From Pseudoalteromonas luteoviolacea (lineage in GTDB: Bacteria > Pseudomonadota > Gammaproteobacteria > Enterobacterales > Alteromonadaceae), in NCBI RefSeq assembly GCF_000814765.1, contig NZ_JWIC01000007.1, positions 970,500 through 1,034,499 of the forward strand: a DNA stretch of 64,000 nucleotides. Direction: 5' to 3'. A program made the translations under genes and the position numbers. The notes under the pieces are model-generated. The model made no database searches. It worked only from the letters and a program-made list of their open reading frames with translations, and was not told the DNA's origin. Positions 51,118-59,179 of the stretch are shown here, one piece after another; position 1 is the first letter of the stretch, and each line of letters starts with the position of its first letter.

Positions 51118-51539
51118 ATGGTTAGAAAAGGTCTTACATCTGACATTTGCGTGGCTTGTTGTGTCTTAACAAGTCTTCATTTTGTGCCAGAGCGCTTTTG
51201 GCGCGGTAGCCTCGATACTCTGCGACAAGGGTATTTGCCCAGCTCAGATCATTATGTGTATTTGGATAATCAAGAAATCATCGGTTTTTATGCTTGGTAA
51301 AAAACACCCTTGCGGCAATTTTTGTTTTACCAGAAAAACAAGGCCAAGGGGTAGGTAAGCAGCTAATCACTGATGCAAAGTCTCGATGCAATACCTTGGC
51401 GCTTTCTGTATATCAGCGCAATGTTGCGAGCGTGGCATTTTATCAGCAGCAAGGTTTTGAAATTATTGCACAAGACGAAGATCCGCTTGCAGGGCAAGCG
51501 CAATATATTATGAGTTGGCAAGATAGGCAGACCGCATGA
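51118..51539 (+). pseudogene. GNAT N-acetyltransferase, frameshifted
   Basis: The gene begins at the ATG at 51118 (GAGGAG upstream). The first part (FVPERFWRG, DTLRQGYLPSSDHYVY, QEIIGFYAW) runs to a TAA at 51298. The second part continues in the -1 frame from 51297 (NTLAAIFVLPEKQGQGVGKQLI, LALSVYQRNVASVAFYQQQGFEII), giving the GNAT acetyl-CoA motif. Adding one G to the GG at 51296-51297 restores a smooth join. The N-terminal region also looks damaged: residues expected there (AWL, before FVPE) appear in another frame, near 51150-51170. Two lesions argue for true decay rather than one sequencing error. Related intact proteins acetylate small amines or peptides. Confidence 0.75.
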
Positions 51540-51623
51540 TGGGGTTTTTTAAGCCCTTACTTAAGTGATGAATAAGAAAGAATAAAAAGCTGGGTGTTTT
51601 TTAAACTGTTTTTGTAAAAAAGC

Positions 51624-51651
51624 TCGACAAAACAGAATTTCAGTGTATCCT
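51624..51651 (+). promoter_or_regulatory. Candidate sigma-70 promoter of the cold-shock gene
   Basis: TCGACA (51624-51629) and TATCCT (51646-51651) with 16-bp spacing. It would give a leader of roughly 135 nt, the usual length for csp genes that use mRNA structure as a thermosensor. Confidence 0.45.
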
Positions 51652-51791
51652 ACGCAGCGTATGAAGATATTTGATTTATTTGTTGTTGTTTGCTTAAGTT
51701 TCTGTTTTTGTCATAAAACCTAATTTTAGCCACTCACTTTACTTCCGATACTGTACACATTTTTTTTAATTTTTATATAAATAGGTAATTT

Positions 51792-52001
51792 ATGTCTCAA
51801 GTAACAGGCACTGTAAAATGGTTTAACGAGTCAAAAGGTTTTGGCTTCATTGCACAAGAAAACGGTAACGACGACGTTTTTGTTCACTTCAGAGCTATCC
51901 AGTCTGAAGGTTTCCGTACTTTGACTGAAGGTCAAAAAGTAAGCTTTACAGTAACTCAGGGCGCTAAAGGTCCTCAGGCTGAAAACGTAACTGTACTTTA
52001 A
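51792..52001 (+). CDS. CspA-family cold-shock protein
   Basis: 69 residues, the standard length. One OB-fold cold-shock domain: [15 protein letters not shown] contains RNP1 (KGFGFI) and DDVFVHF is RNP2. It binds single-stranded RNA/DNA and melts mRNA structure. The paralogue letter (cspA, C, E) cannot be settled by eye. The untranslated leader (about 51658-51791) is long and T-rich. A stem-loop follows the stop. Confidence 0.95.
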   Translation: MSQVTGTVKWFNESKGFGFIAQENGNDDVFVHFRAIQSEGFRTLTEGQKVSFTVTQGAKGPQAENVTVL

Positions 52002-52013
52002 TCAGTTATGTCT

Positions 52014-52036
52014 AGGTGCGGCATCAAGCTGCACCT
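52014..52036 (+). terminator. Hairpin after the cold-shock gene
   Basis: 9-bp stem (52014-52022 with 52028-52036, one G-T pair) and ATCAA loop, 12 nt after the stop. The T tract is poor, so termination is likely but not certain. Confidence 0.55.
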
Positions 52037-52124
52037 TGCTATTTCATACTCTCTTCTAATTTTTTACTTTCCTCTTTTTACTTTGTCTTAGTTCTACCAC
52101 CTTCAATTTAAATCATTTTTACTG

Positions 52125-52690
52125 TTAGCTTCTTAGCCACTCCATTTGCATATGTTGGCCCATTATATAACGCTCGTTTTCAGGTGGAAGTGCCTTAATT
52201 TGTGCCATACCAGAGCCTATTTCTAGAATTTGCCTGCCAATCGCGTTAGCAGAAGAATTTGATATCCATACTTTAATTAAGCCAGTTCGCTTTATTCCGA
52301 CAATGAGGTAGGGGATCCTGTAATCAAAGTATTCACCCGTAGAACGAACAATCACAGGCTTCATTTTTTGTATAAACTCGTATCCAGCTTTGTTATCTAT
52401 TTTTGCTTCGCCTACCCTGAATAGGTCGGTATCCATGTCATACCATGCAACAATGACTTTGCTTGGAAATGGTACATCATAAACAAAAGCTCTGGCTCCG
52501 CCATCTCCCCAGCATCAACCTATTGCACCAGCTGGTACACTCCAAGATTCATCCAGTGTTACTTCTCCAACCATGAGTATTGGGCCTTTTCTGCTCCAAT
52601 CCCTATGCTCATTTCCTCGACTTGATAACTTGAACTACAGCCCATGATTAATAACAAGATACCAATTGAGATAATTATTCTTTCAGCCAT
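52125..52690 (-). pseudogene. DUF2931-like lipoprotein, copy 4 of the array, broken
   Basis: Starts ATG at 52690 with a good signal peptide and lipobox (IMGC). After GIGAEK the frame is lost. A run of A is four long where copy 2 has five, giving an early stop. Downstream, a Cys codon of the conserved CCW motif has become TGA. From 52436 to the end the frame is open again (MDTDLFRVGEAKID to the C-terminus) and ends with an extended tail, RYIMGQHMQMEWLRS, not found in the other copies. Two independent lesions make this a pseudogene. Its DNA from 52371 to about 52680 is nearly identical to copy 2. Confidence 0.85.
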
Positions 52691-52724
52691 TCTATGCCCC
52701 TTCCTTGGAGTTTACTTTTTATCT

Positions 52725-53249
52725 CTAACGTTCGTCTTCAGGTGGAAGTTCCTTAATTTGTGCCATGCCTGAGCCTATTTCTAGAATTTGCCGGCCAATA
52801 GCTTCCGATGATGAGTTTGATATCCATACTTTAATTAAGCCGTTTCGCTTTATTCCGACAATGAGGTAGGGGGTGCTGTCATCAAAGTATTCTCCTGTAG
52901 AACGAACAATTACAGGCTTCATTTTTTGTATAAACTCATATCCTGTTTTGTTATCTATTTGTGCTTCACCGACCCGAAAGAGATCGGTATCCATGTCATA
53001 CCATGCAACAACAACTTTACTTGGGAAGTTGACTCCATCTACAAATGACAGGACACCAGCATCTTTCCAGCAACATCCTACAGAGCCTGCAGGTACAGAC
53101 CAAGCGTCATCAAATAGTACGGTGCCGACCATTAAGTCAGATTTATCCTCTGCGGCGATTCCAACAATCATTTCTTTGACTTGATAACGTGAACTGCAAC
53201 CCATGAGTAAACTCAAAGCACTAATCAAGATAATTATTCTTGCAGCCAA
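52725..53249 (-). CDS. DUF2931-like lipoprotein, copy 3 of the array, intact
   Basis: 174 residues, starting at a TTG (53249) in the place where copy 1 has ATG. Signal peptide and lipobox LLMGC (Cys18). The mature part has VGTVLFDDAWSVPAGSVGCCW, VVVAWYDMDTDLFRVGEAQID and YLIVGIKRNGLIKVWISN, the pattern of DUF2931. Its middle (DKSDLMVG, KDAGVLSFVDGVN) diverges most from copy 1, so it may have a different partner specificity. AAGGA is present upstream. Probably an immunity protein against the adjacent lipase or a relative, sitting in the periplasm where such lipases act. Confidence 0.8.
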   Translation of the reverse strand: MAARIIILISALSLLMGCSSRYQVKEMIVGIAAEDKSDLMVGTVLFDDAWSVPAGSVGCCWKDAGVLSFVDGVNFPSKVVVAWYDMDTDLFRVGEAQIDNKTGYEFIQKMKPVIVRSTGEYFDDSTPYLIVGIKRNGLIKVWISNSSSEAIGRQILEIGSGMAQIKELPPEDER

Positions 53250-53276
53250 TGTAGGCTTCTTCCTTGGTGTTTATCG

Positions 53277-53799
53277 TTAACGCTGGTCTTCAGGTGGAAG
53301 TTCCTTAATTTGTGCCATACCGGAGCCTATTTCGAGACTTTCTCTACCTATAGCATCGGCAGGGGAATTTGATATCCAGACTTTGATTAAGCCATCGCGT
53401 TTTATACCAATGATGAGGTATGGCAGCTCATAATTAGAATACTCTCCTGTTGAACGAACAATTACAGGCTTCATTTTTGTATAAACTCGTATCCAGCTTT
53501 GTTATCTATTTTTGCTTCGCCTACCCTGAATAGTTCGGTATCCATGTCATACCATGCAACAATGACTTTGCTTGGAAATGGTACATCATAAACAAAAGCT
53601 CTGGCTCCGCCATCTCCCCAGCAGCAACCTATTGCACCAGCTGGTACACTCCAAGATTCATCCAGTGTTACTTCTCCAACCATGAGTATTGGGCCTTTTT
53701 CTGCTCCAATCCCTATGCTCATTTCCTCGACTTGATAACTTGAACTACAACCCATGATTAAAACAAGATACCAATTGAGATAATTATTCTTGCCGCCAA
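53277..53799 (-). pseudogene. DUF2931-like lipoprotein, copy 2 of the array, broken
   Basis: Two single-base losses relative to copy 1. In the signal peptide, the TTATTAATC of copy 1 reads TTTTAATC, which creates a TAA after GIL. Further on, an A run before MKPVIV is one shorter than in copies 3 and 4, shifting the frame after EFIQK. The central 94 residues (MGCSSSYQ to EFIQK) are open in one frame and the last 65 (MKPVIV onward) in another. The upstream TTG at 53799 matches the start of copy 3. Otherwise the sequence is well kept, so decay is recent. Confidence 0.88.
53480..53790. repeat. Recent direct repeat of 52371-52680 (copies 2 and 4)
   Basis: The two stretches, about 1.1 kb apart and in the same orientation, differ at only about five positions over some 310 bp by my reading. 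They are much closer to each other than to copies 1 and 3, which points to a recent duplication or gene conversion. Confidence 0.75.
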
Positions 53800-53826
53800 T
53801 ATGGGCTCCTTCCTTGGTGTTTATCG

Positions 53827-54351
53827 TTAACGTTCGTCTGCAGGTGGAAGTTCCTTAATTTGTGCCATGCCTGAGCCTATTTCGAGACTTTCTCTACCTA
53901 TAGCATCGGCAGGGGAATTTGATATCCACACTTTGATTAATCCATTTCTTTTCATACCTACAATTAAATATGGCAGCTCATAATCAGAATACTCTCCTGT
54001 TGAACGAACAATTACAGGTTTCATTTTTTTTATAAACTCATATCCTGTTTTATTATCAATTTTTGCTTCGCCTACCCGAAAGAGGTCTGTATCCATGTCA
54101 TACCATGCAACAATGACTTTGCTTGGAAATGGTACATCATAAACAAAAGATCTGGCTCCGCCATCTCCCCAGCAGCAGCCAATAGACCCCGCAGGTACAG
54201 TCCATTGGTCATCAAATAATACGGTACCAACCATTAAGTCAGCGCTACGTTCAGCGCCAATTCCAACACTCATTTCCTCGACTTGATAACTTGAACTACA
54301 GCCCATGATTAATAACAAGATACCAATTGAGATAACTATTCTTTTCGCCAT
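53827..54351 (-). CDS. DUF2931-like lipoprotein, copy 1 of the array, intact, probable lipase immunity protein
   Basis: 174 residues from the ATG at 54351. Signal peptide with lipobox LIMGC (Cys18). Mature motifs are LMVGTVLFDDQWTVPAGSIGCCW, VPFPSKVIVAWYDMDTDLFRVGEAKID and LIKVWISNSPADAIG. The start codon lies inside the end of the lipase gene (16-nt overlap), so translation is coupled, which is the classic effector-immunity arrangement. Immunity proteins to Tle1-type lipases must act in the periplasm, and a lipoprotein fits. DUF2931 genes are often found beside DUF2235 lipases; that link is from memory and not tested here. Confidence 0.85.
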   Translation of the reverse strand: MAKRIVISIGILLLIMGCSSSYQVEEMSVGIGAERSADLMVGTVLFDDQWTVPAGSIGCCWGDGGARSFVYDVPFPSKVIVAWYDMDTDLFRVGEAKIDNKTGYEFIKKMKPVIVRSTGEYSDYELPYLIVGMKRNGLIKVWISNSPADAIGRESLEIGSGMAQIKELPPADER

Positions 54352-56426
54352 TGTGGATTGACTCCTATGTTGTAGACCTGCCAACGCCCCTGACTGGATA
54401 CGCTGTTGCTTGGGGTGTTATAAAAGATTTCCCGAATTCCATTGTCGGCGACAAATTCCGCATCATCTTCCACCGAATAAGCAATGGTGTCGACAAAGCC
54501 GGCATACTTATGGCTGTGGTGAATATAATATTGATATAGCCACTGCCAATCTTGGCTGTTGATTCCGCCACGCATAGCAGACTCGACCGTCGATTTTAAC
54601 TCAGCGGGTAATTCATATTGATAGGTACGCTTTCCATCCGGTTGGTATATCTTTGCGAGTCGGCTTATGTCATTAAAGGGCACACCATATTTAACAGCCT
54701 GTTCATACATGGCGTGCAGTGCATAGTGGGGCAGTTGGTTATTGACTTGACGGTACCAACGGGGCTTGTACGTGGTGACCACGGTATTCTCAGGGCGTTT
54801 TTTAAGACGTTTATTTTTGTTTAATCCCGTGCCCATTTTTACAAAAGTAATGTCTATGCCTGGCCAGTGATATTTTTGCTCAAGCTCCGCTTTTTTTGCG
54901 GCGAGGCGGGCATCATGATGTGGGTGTGATGTGTGCCCTTCTATATATTGTCGTGGGTACTTTATGGTGGTGCTATGGTGGCTGTAGCCTCCGCCGACAT
55001 CCGCATGGGCACCGGGCAGCGTAATCTCTTGTATATTGCTGGCGGTATTGCCATCTGGTGTTTTTAAGCTATGCAAGGGAAAGCTGTCGCGGCGCTCATC
55101 ATAGGCAACGGGATGGTAGACAAAGCCGGCAGAGTGCTCGTTAATATCTAAATTTACCGGATAGTCCAGCTTTTGCTTGGCATAATACTCGTTGTGGTGG
55201 TCGTCTCCATCCCCTCCTATGGAAGACACGGTATCAAAAGGCCCTAAAAACCGTATCATGGGGGTAATACCGCCCCAATAATTTGGGTTATCGCGGGTGA
55301 TCTCATGAACTTGATTGACAAAGCAGCGCGCAGCGGTGGCTCCGCGGCTAAAGCCAAATACGTCAATATGTACAAGTTGAACCAATTTGGGAAGCATTGT
55401 ATTGGTGTACTTTTTTACTTCATCTAAGCCTCGCTTTACCTTGTCATCAAAGCTAAGCGCTAAGGCCAAGTCCATGGTGTTATCGCTTTTATTATCTCTT
55501 GTTCCTATTCCTTCAACATAAGCTCGTTGAACAAAACTTTCATCGTACGGATACAACTCATATAACTTGGTGACATTGGTTGGCTCTTTATCATCACCAA
55601 TCACTTTATTGTCATTGGTGCGGTTGTTGCCGGTGCCATCAAAAAAGAGCCCAAAGCTGGGTGGTTCACTGAGAAGGCTAAGTTTGACATGGCCTTCGCT
55701 GGTGACTTGGTGGTCAAGTAGCTGCACACCACCGTGCTTACCAATATTGAGGGCTTTTAATTTATCTAGGCTTTTAAAGTCCTTGAATGCCATATTGGGG
55801 ATCAATACTTGTTCAGGGACGCCGAGTATTTTGGCGCTGAGACTGTAATGTGTATCATCTTCAAGGCGTGGAAACAGCAGTTGATCTTGTGCAAGGCCAT
55901 TATTGCTTCGAGACAAAACGGTTGGACCACCGCGCATCACTATACTGACGGGGGTTTTTCCTTCAATCGTCACGATAAGGCGTTGATCGTTTAAATCAGG
56001 TGACTGAGTGTAATCGACGGGCACATGGGCTTGTGTATCTGGTGTAGCCGACGTGTCATGATAACTGAGTGCCCCCGCGCTGCCTTGCAGTGCTTGTGCT
56101 CTGGGCATTGCGGTGGCTTTTTTCAGTACAATGAGTTCATCTTTGGTGGTGGCGTGCTTGGCATGGGCAATGAATACATGGCCTTTTTTTTCTTTTAAAA
56201 CCAGTTGAGTATCATGCGTGCTTCTCAGTTCACGCCATGTTTCTGGGGTTTTGATCACAACCCAACTGCTGGCATGGGGCTTGAGCGCTTGACGAATATC
56301 TCCGGGTAGTTTGGTGGCTGAATAGCGCTCAGTCACCTTATCGCCTTTAGGCTTGTCAACGGCTTCTAGTTTTGTGATCAGATCTTCGATTTGTGATTGC
56401 GTATCAACGCGAGGTTGCGCATACAT
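54336..56426 (-). CDS. Tle1-like (DUF2235) lipase, probable type VI secretion effector
   Basis: 696 residues, no signal peptide. The C-terminal part from about residue 255 is the DUF2235 alpha/beta-hydrolase (PF09994): LFFDGTGNN (261-268), nucleophile Ser360 in VFGFSRGATAAR, candidate acid Asp398 in FLGPFDTV, and His474 in LPGAHADVGGGYSH. Family members are Tle1 phospholipases delivered by type VI secretion that attack membrane lipids of rivals. Residues 1-250 are a separate N-terminal region with no recognised marker (no PAAR, MIX or VgrG), probably for loading. AAGGA stands before the ATG. The four DUF2931-like genes follow on the same strand. No VgrG, Hcp or sheath gene is in the window, so this is an orphan effector island. 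Confidence 0.88.
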   Translation of the reverse strand: MYAQPRVDTQSQIEDLITKLEAVDKPKGDKVTERYSATKLPGDIRQALKPHASSWVVIKTPETWRELRSTHDTQLVLKEKKGHVFIAHAKHATTKDELIVLKKATAMPRAQALQGSAGALSYHDTSATPDTQAHVPVDYTQSPDLNDQRLIVTIEGKTPVSIVMRGGPTVLSRSNNGLAQDQLLFPRLEDDTHYSLSAKILGVPEQVLIPNMAFKDFKSLDKLKALNIGKHGGVQLLDHQVTSEGHVKLSLLSEPPSFGLFFDGTGNNRTNDNKVIGDDKEPTNVTKLYELYPYDESFVQRAYVEGIGTRDNKSDNTMDLALALSFDDKVKRGLDEVKKYTNTMLPKLVQLVHIDVFGFSRGATAARCFVNQVHEITRDNPNYWGGITPMIRFLGPFDTVSSIGGDGDDHHNEYYAKQKLDYPVNLDINEHSAGFVYHPVAYDERRDSFPLHSLKTPDGNTASNIQEITLPGAHADVGGGYSHHSTTIKYPRQYIEGHTSHPHHDARLAAKKAELEQKYHWPGIDITFVKMGTGLNKNKRLKKRPENTVVTTYKPRWYRQVNNQLPHYALHAMYEQAVKYGVPFNDISRLAKIYQPDGKRTYQYELPAELKSTVESAMRGGINSQDWQWLYQYYIHHSHKYAGFVDTIAYSVEDDAEFVADNGIREIFYNTPSNSVSSQGRWQVYNIGVNPQWRKE

Positions 56427-56605
56427 AACAGTCCTTGTTAGCTAATGATTTAGTATTATGCTATCACCGGTTGGGGACGGCTGTAAATATTTTACAATAT
56501 TTGTTAATTTCTGGTTTTGGATGGGGCGTTTCATTCACAGGTGTATTCTTATACTGTGGATTCAGGTACAGTCATGGTTTAAGTATTATCAAGGAGATAA
56601 CCATC

Positions 56606-57406
56606 ATGACCCAATTACCCATCTTTGTGGTTGATGCATTCACAAATACGCAATTTAAAGGTAATTCTGCCGCAGTCGTGCCACTAAATGCTTGGATAAG
56701 TGATGAGCTCATGCAGCGCATTGCTGCTGAAAACAACCTCTCAGAAACTGCCTTCTTAGTTAAAAGTACGTCAAACAGTTATCAGATCCGTTGGTTCTCT
56801 CCGTTGACTGAAATCCCGTTTTGTGGTCATGCTACTCTTGCCAGCGCATTTGTTTTGTTTAACAAACTTGGCGTCTCTGAGCGTGTCGAATTTACCACGC
56901 AAACGGTAGGTAGCTTAACTGTAACGCAAACGGCTGAGTCGAAGTTAGTTATGAACTTTCCGATGCAAATGCCTGAGCCTATATCAAACGTGCCCAATGC
57001 GCTGCTAAAGGGCTTATCAATCTCACCAAGTCAAGTACTTAAAAATCGCCAAGCGTATTTTGCGATTTATGACAATGAAGTCGATGTGCATCAAGTGGCT
57101 TATGACGCGGCACAATTAAAGCAATTGGCGCCTTTGGATGTGGTGGTGAGTGCGCCGGGTGCTGAATATGATTTTGTTTCTCGGTATTTTTGGCCCGCGA
57201 ATGGGGGCGAGGAAGATCCGGTTACCGGCTCAATTCATACTGGTCTTGCGCCGTTTTGGTCAAAACGTTTTGATAAGCAAGTACTCAAGGCCTACCAAGC
57301 CTCAAAAAGGGGTGGACAGTTAGCGTGTGAGGTTGATTTTAGTACTGAGCGAGTCATTATAACCGGCGAAGCTGTAATGTACTTACAAGGCCATATTTGG
57401 GTTTAG
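56606..57406 (+). CDS. PhzF family isomerase/epimerase
   Basis: 266 residues from the ATG at 56606, where AAGGAG is well placed; longer readings upstream are not coding. Two-lobed PhzF fold: FVVDAFTNTQFKGNSAAVV, NNLSETAFLVKS with the family Glu (residue 47), WFSPLTEIPFCGHATLASAFVL, and a second-lobe EEDPVTGSIHTGLAPFW. PhzF catalyses an isomerisation in phenazine synthesis, but most single genes like this one belong to other, unassigned branches. No phz operon is nearby. Confidence 0.93.
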   Translation: MTQLPIFVVDAFTNTQFKGNSAAVVPLNAWISDELMQRIAAENNLSETAFLVKSTSNSYQIRWFSPLTEIPFCGHATLASAFVLFNKLGVSERVEFTTQTVGSLTVTQTAESKLVMNFPMQMPEPISNVPNALLKGLSISPSQVLKNRQAYFAIYDNEVDVHQVAYDAAQLKQLAPLDVVVSAPGAEYDFVSRYFWPANGGEEDPVTGSIHTGLAPFWSKRFDKQVLKAYQASKRGGQLACEVDFSTERVIITGEAVMYLQGHIWV

Positions 57407-57447
57407 CCTAACGGGTCAGTTAAACGTGCTTTATTAGGGAGTAGTCA

Positions 57448-57915
57448 ATGGATAAAAAGCAAAAGTTTGCGATATGGGGTTTAGTTTTTGTTTCGGTGAT
57501 GGCGGCTGTTACCGTGGTTGCACATATGTCTTGTATCTGGCTCGGAGAGGCCTGCTATCGGGCGCAATTAGCGCCAAAAGAGCTGGTGGAGTCTGCTAAA
57601 AATGGCACCTTGCTTGCGCCAATTGCCACGGTGGGCATCTCGTTTTTGTTTGCTGTATGTGGTGCATATGCACTTGCAGGCGCAGGGATCATCAAGCGCT
57701 TACCTCTGACTTACATAGCACTGTGGGTCATTGGCGTGTTATGTACCTTACGGGGGATAGTTGGCATTGGCTTTAGCCTAGTTTATGTTGATATGGTAAC
57801 GGTGTATTCTTTTGTCGCTACCATTATTTGGCTTATTTGCGGGGTTATAACGTGCTTTGCCATCAAGTGGGTGCCGACATGTGCGCAGGCACCCAATAAG
57901 TCGGCACTGAACTAG
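57448..57915 (+). CDS. Small four-helix membrane protein
   Basis: 155 residues with four hydrophobic segments (about 8-30, 58-80, 85-110, 115-140). Family not recognised. One cytoplasmic or periplasmic stretch carries CIWLGEACY. GGGAG lies 7 nt upstream of the ATG. It follows phzF by 41 bp on the same strand, and the convergent acyltransferase stop is 2 bp away. Confidence 0.6.
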   Translation: MDKKQKFAIWGLVFVSVMAAVTVVAHMSCIWLGEACYRAQLAPKELVESAKNGTLLAPIATVGISFLFAVCGAYALAGAGIIKRLPLTYIALWVIGVLCTLRGIVGIGFSLVYVDMVTVYSFVATIIWLICGVITCFAIKWVPTCAQAPNKSALN

Positions 57916-57916
57916 G

Positions 57917-59092
57917 TTATAGGTATTTGAGCAGCGGACTGTGATGGGTTCGCTTAATGGCCAAGTAATGTTTGCAAGGCACGTATAAAGCCAAGGTGAT
58001 CCCAAGCCATGCGATATAAGCAAGTATTAAACTGGGTTCATAGCGACTTGGCCACTCCTCTGGGGTGCTGAAAAAGTGTATTGTTTGCCCATAGACTAGC
58101 CAGCTATAAGCTTGTGCGCTGAGGTTTATCGCTGGAATGTGCAGTAGGTAATAAAATAGTGGAACCCCACCTAAGATCTTAAACCCATCTAACAAAGTCA
58201 GTTTAAATCCACGATTTTGTAAATACTCTAAGCAGGCCAAAATCAGCAAACCTGGGCCTAAAGTCATTAACAGATAAACGAGGGACGGTGGGTACTTGCT
58301 GTTATTCAGTAAAGACATGACAGAGGCTGCGAACGACGATTCAGGTGTAAACAAATTCGGTTCCCCATAAATATTGCCTAATTTGAGCAACACAAACAGT
58401 ACCACGGCTAGAGTGCCAAATAACGCAAAGACCTTATATCTATATTGCGGACTGAGCTGAAACAAGTATCCGCAGCAGTAACCTAAAGACATAACTGCAA
58501 ACCAAGGGATCAAAGGGTAAAGGGCAAACACGTCAAGCTTCTGTGTTAAAGCAAATGTGGTCGGACTATGTAAAATATGCCATACCCAAGCAAAGTTTGG
58601 TCCAAACCAGTTTAATATGGACTGATCCGGTAAGGCATTGTGCGCGCTGATCACCACAATTGACAAAAAACAAACCCATTTCATAGGTAAATAAATCAGT
58701 GCAGCCAAAATAATCATTGACCATCCAATGGCCCAAATGACTTGTAAAAACACCACGTCATAACCAAACTGCCAACTAAAGTTAATCACAGTCAGCTCTA
58801 AGAAAATCAACCAAAGCCCCCGACTGAGCAGGTAGTTGCGCACTTTTGCAGTTGAGCGCACTTTATCAGCATACAAGTAAGCGCCTATGCCAGTTAAAAA
58901 TATAAATAAAGGAGCGCAAAAGTGGGTCACCCAACGGGTTAAAAACCATGCCAGTGTCGTCTGATCGAGATCAGTGGGTGAAAAGGGTGTTTCTGCCCAG
59001 TAGCGCCGAGTATGATCCAGCGCCATGAGCACAATAATGAAGCCTCTCAGTATATCAAGAGAATAAAGCCGTTTTGTTTTGACCACGCACAT
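57917..59092 (-). CDS. DUF1624 / HGSNAT-like membrane protein
   Basis: 391 residues with about ten membrane helices. The N-terminal RLYSLDILRGFIIVLMALDHTRRYW carries the LD-x-x-RG and DH motif of the DUF1624 family (PF07786), related to the heparan-alpha-glucosaminide N-acetyltransferase, whose catalytic His lies in that motif. These proteins probably transfer acetyl groups across the membrane; the bacterial acceptor is unknown. ATG at 59092 has only a weak ribosome site; the GTG two codons on is an alternative. Confidence 0.85.
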   Translation of the reverse strand: MCVVKTKRLYSLDILRGFIIVLMALDHTRRYWAETPFSPTDLDQTTLAWFLTRWVTHFCAPLFIFLTGIGAYLYADKVRSTAKVRNYLLSRGLWLIFLELTVINFSWQFGYDVVFLQVIWAIGWSMIILAALIYLPMKWVCFLSIVVISAHNALPDQSILNWFGPNFAWVWHILHSPTTFALTQKLDVFALYPLIPWFAVMSLGYCCGYLFQLSPQYRYKVFALFGTLAVVLFVLLKLGNIYGEPNLFTPESSFAASVMSLLNNSKYPPSLVYLLMTLGPGLLILACLEYLQNRGFKLTLLDGFKILGGVPLFYYLLHIPAINLSAQAYSWLVYGQTIHFFSTPEEWPSRYEPSLILAYIAWLGITLALYVPCKHYLAIKRTHHSPLLKYL

Positions 59093-59179
59093 ATCTTTGT
59101 AAAATTAATGTTAAATCTAAAATTTAGTTGTAAAATAAGATACTGGCCAGTTAGCGCATAAAAAAGAATACAACTTTAG

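Noticed and set aside
51294-51306. Programmed -1 frameshift at A AAA AAC in the acetyltransferase gene
   Set aside because: The stop codon of the first frame precedes the slippery run, and a second lesion is present upstream. Decay explains both.
52125-56426. A full type VI secretion locus
   Set aside because: Only a lipase and its partner genes are present. No Hcp, VgrG, PAAR, sheath or ATPase gene is seen.
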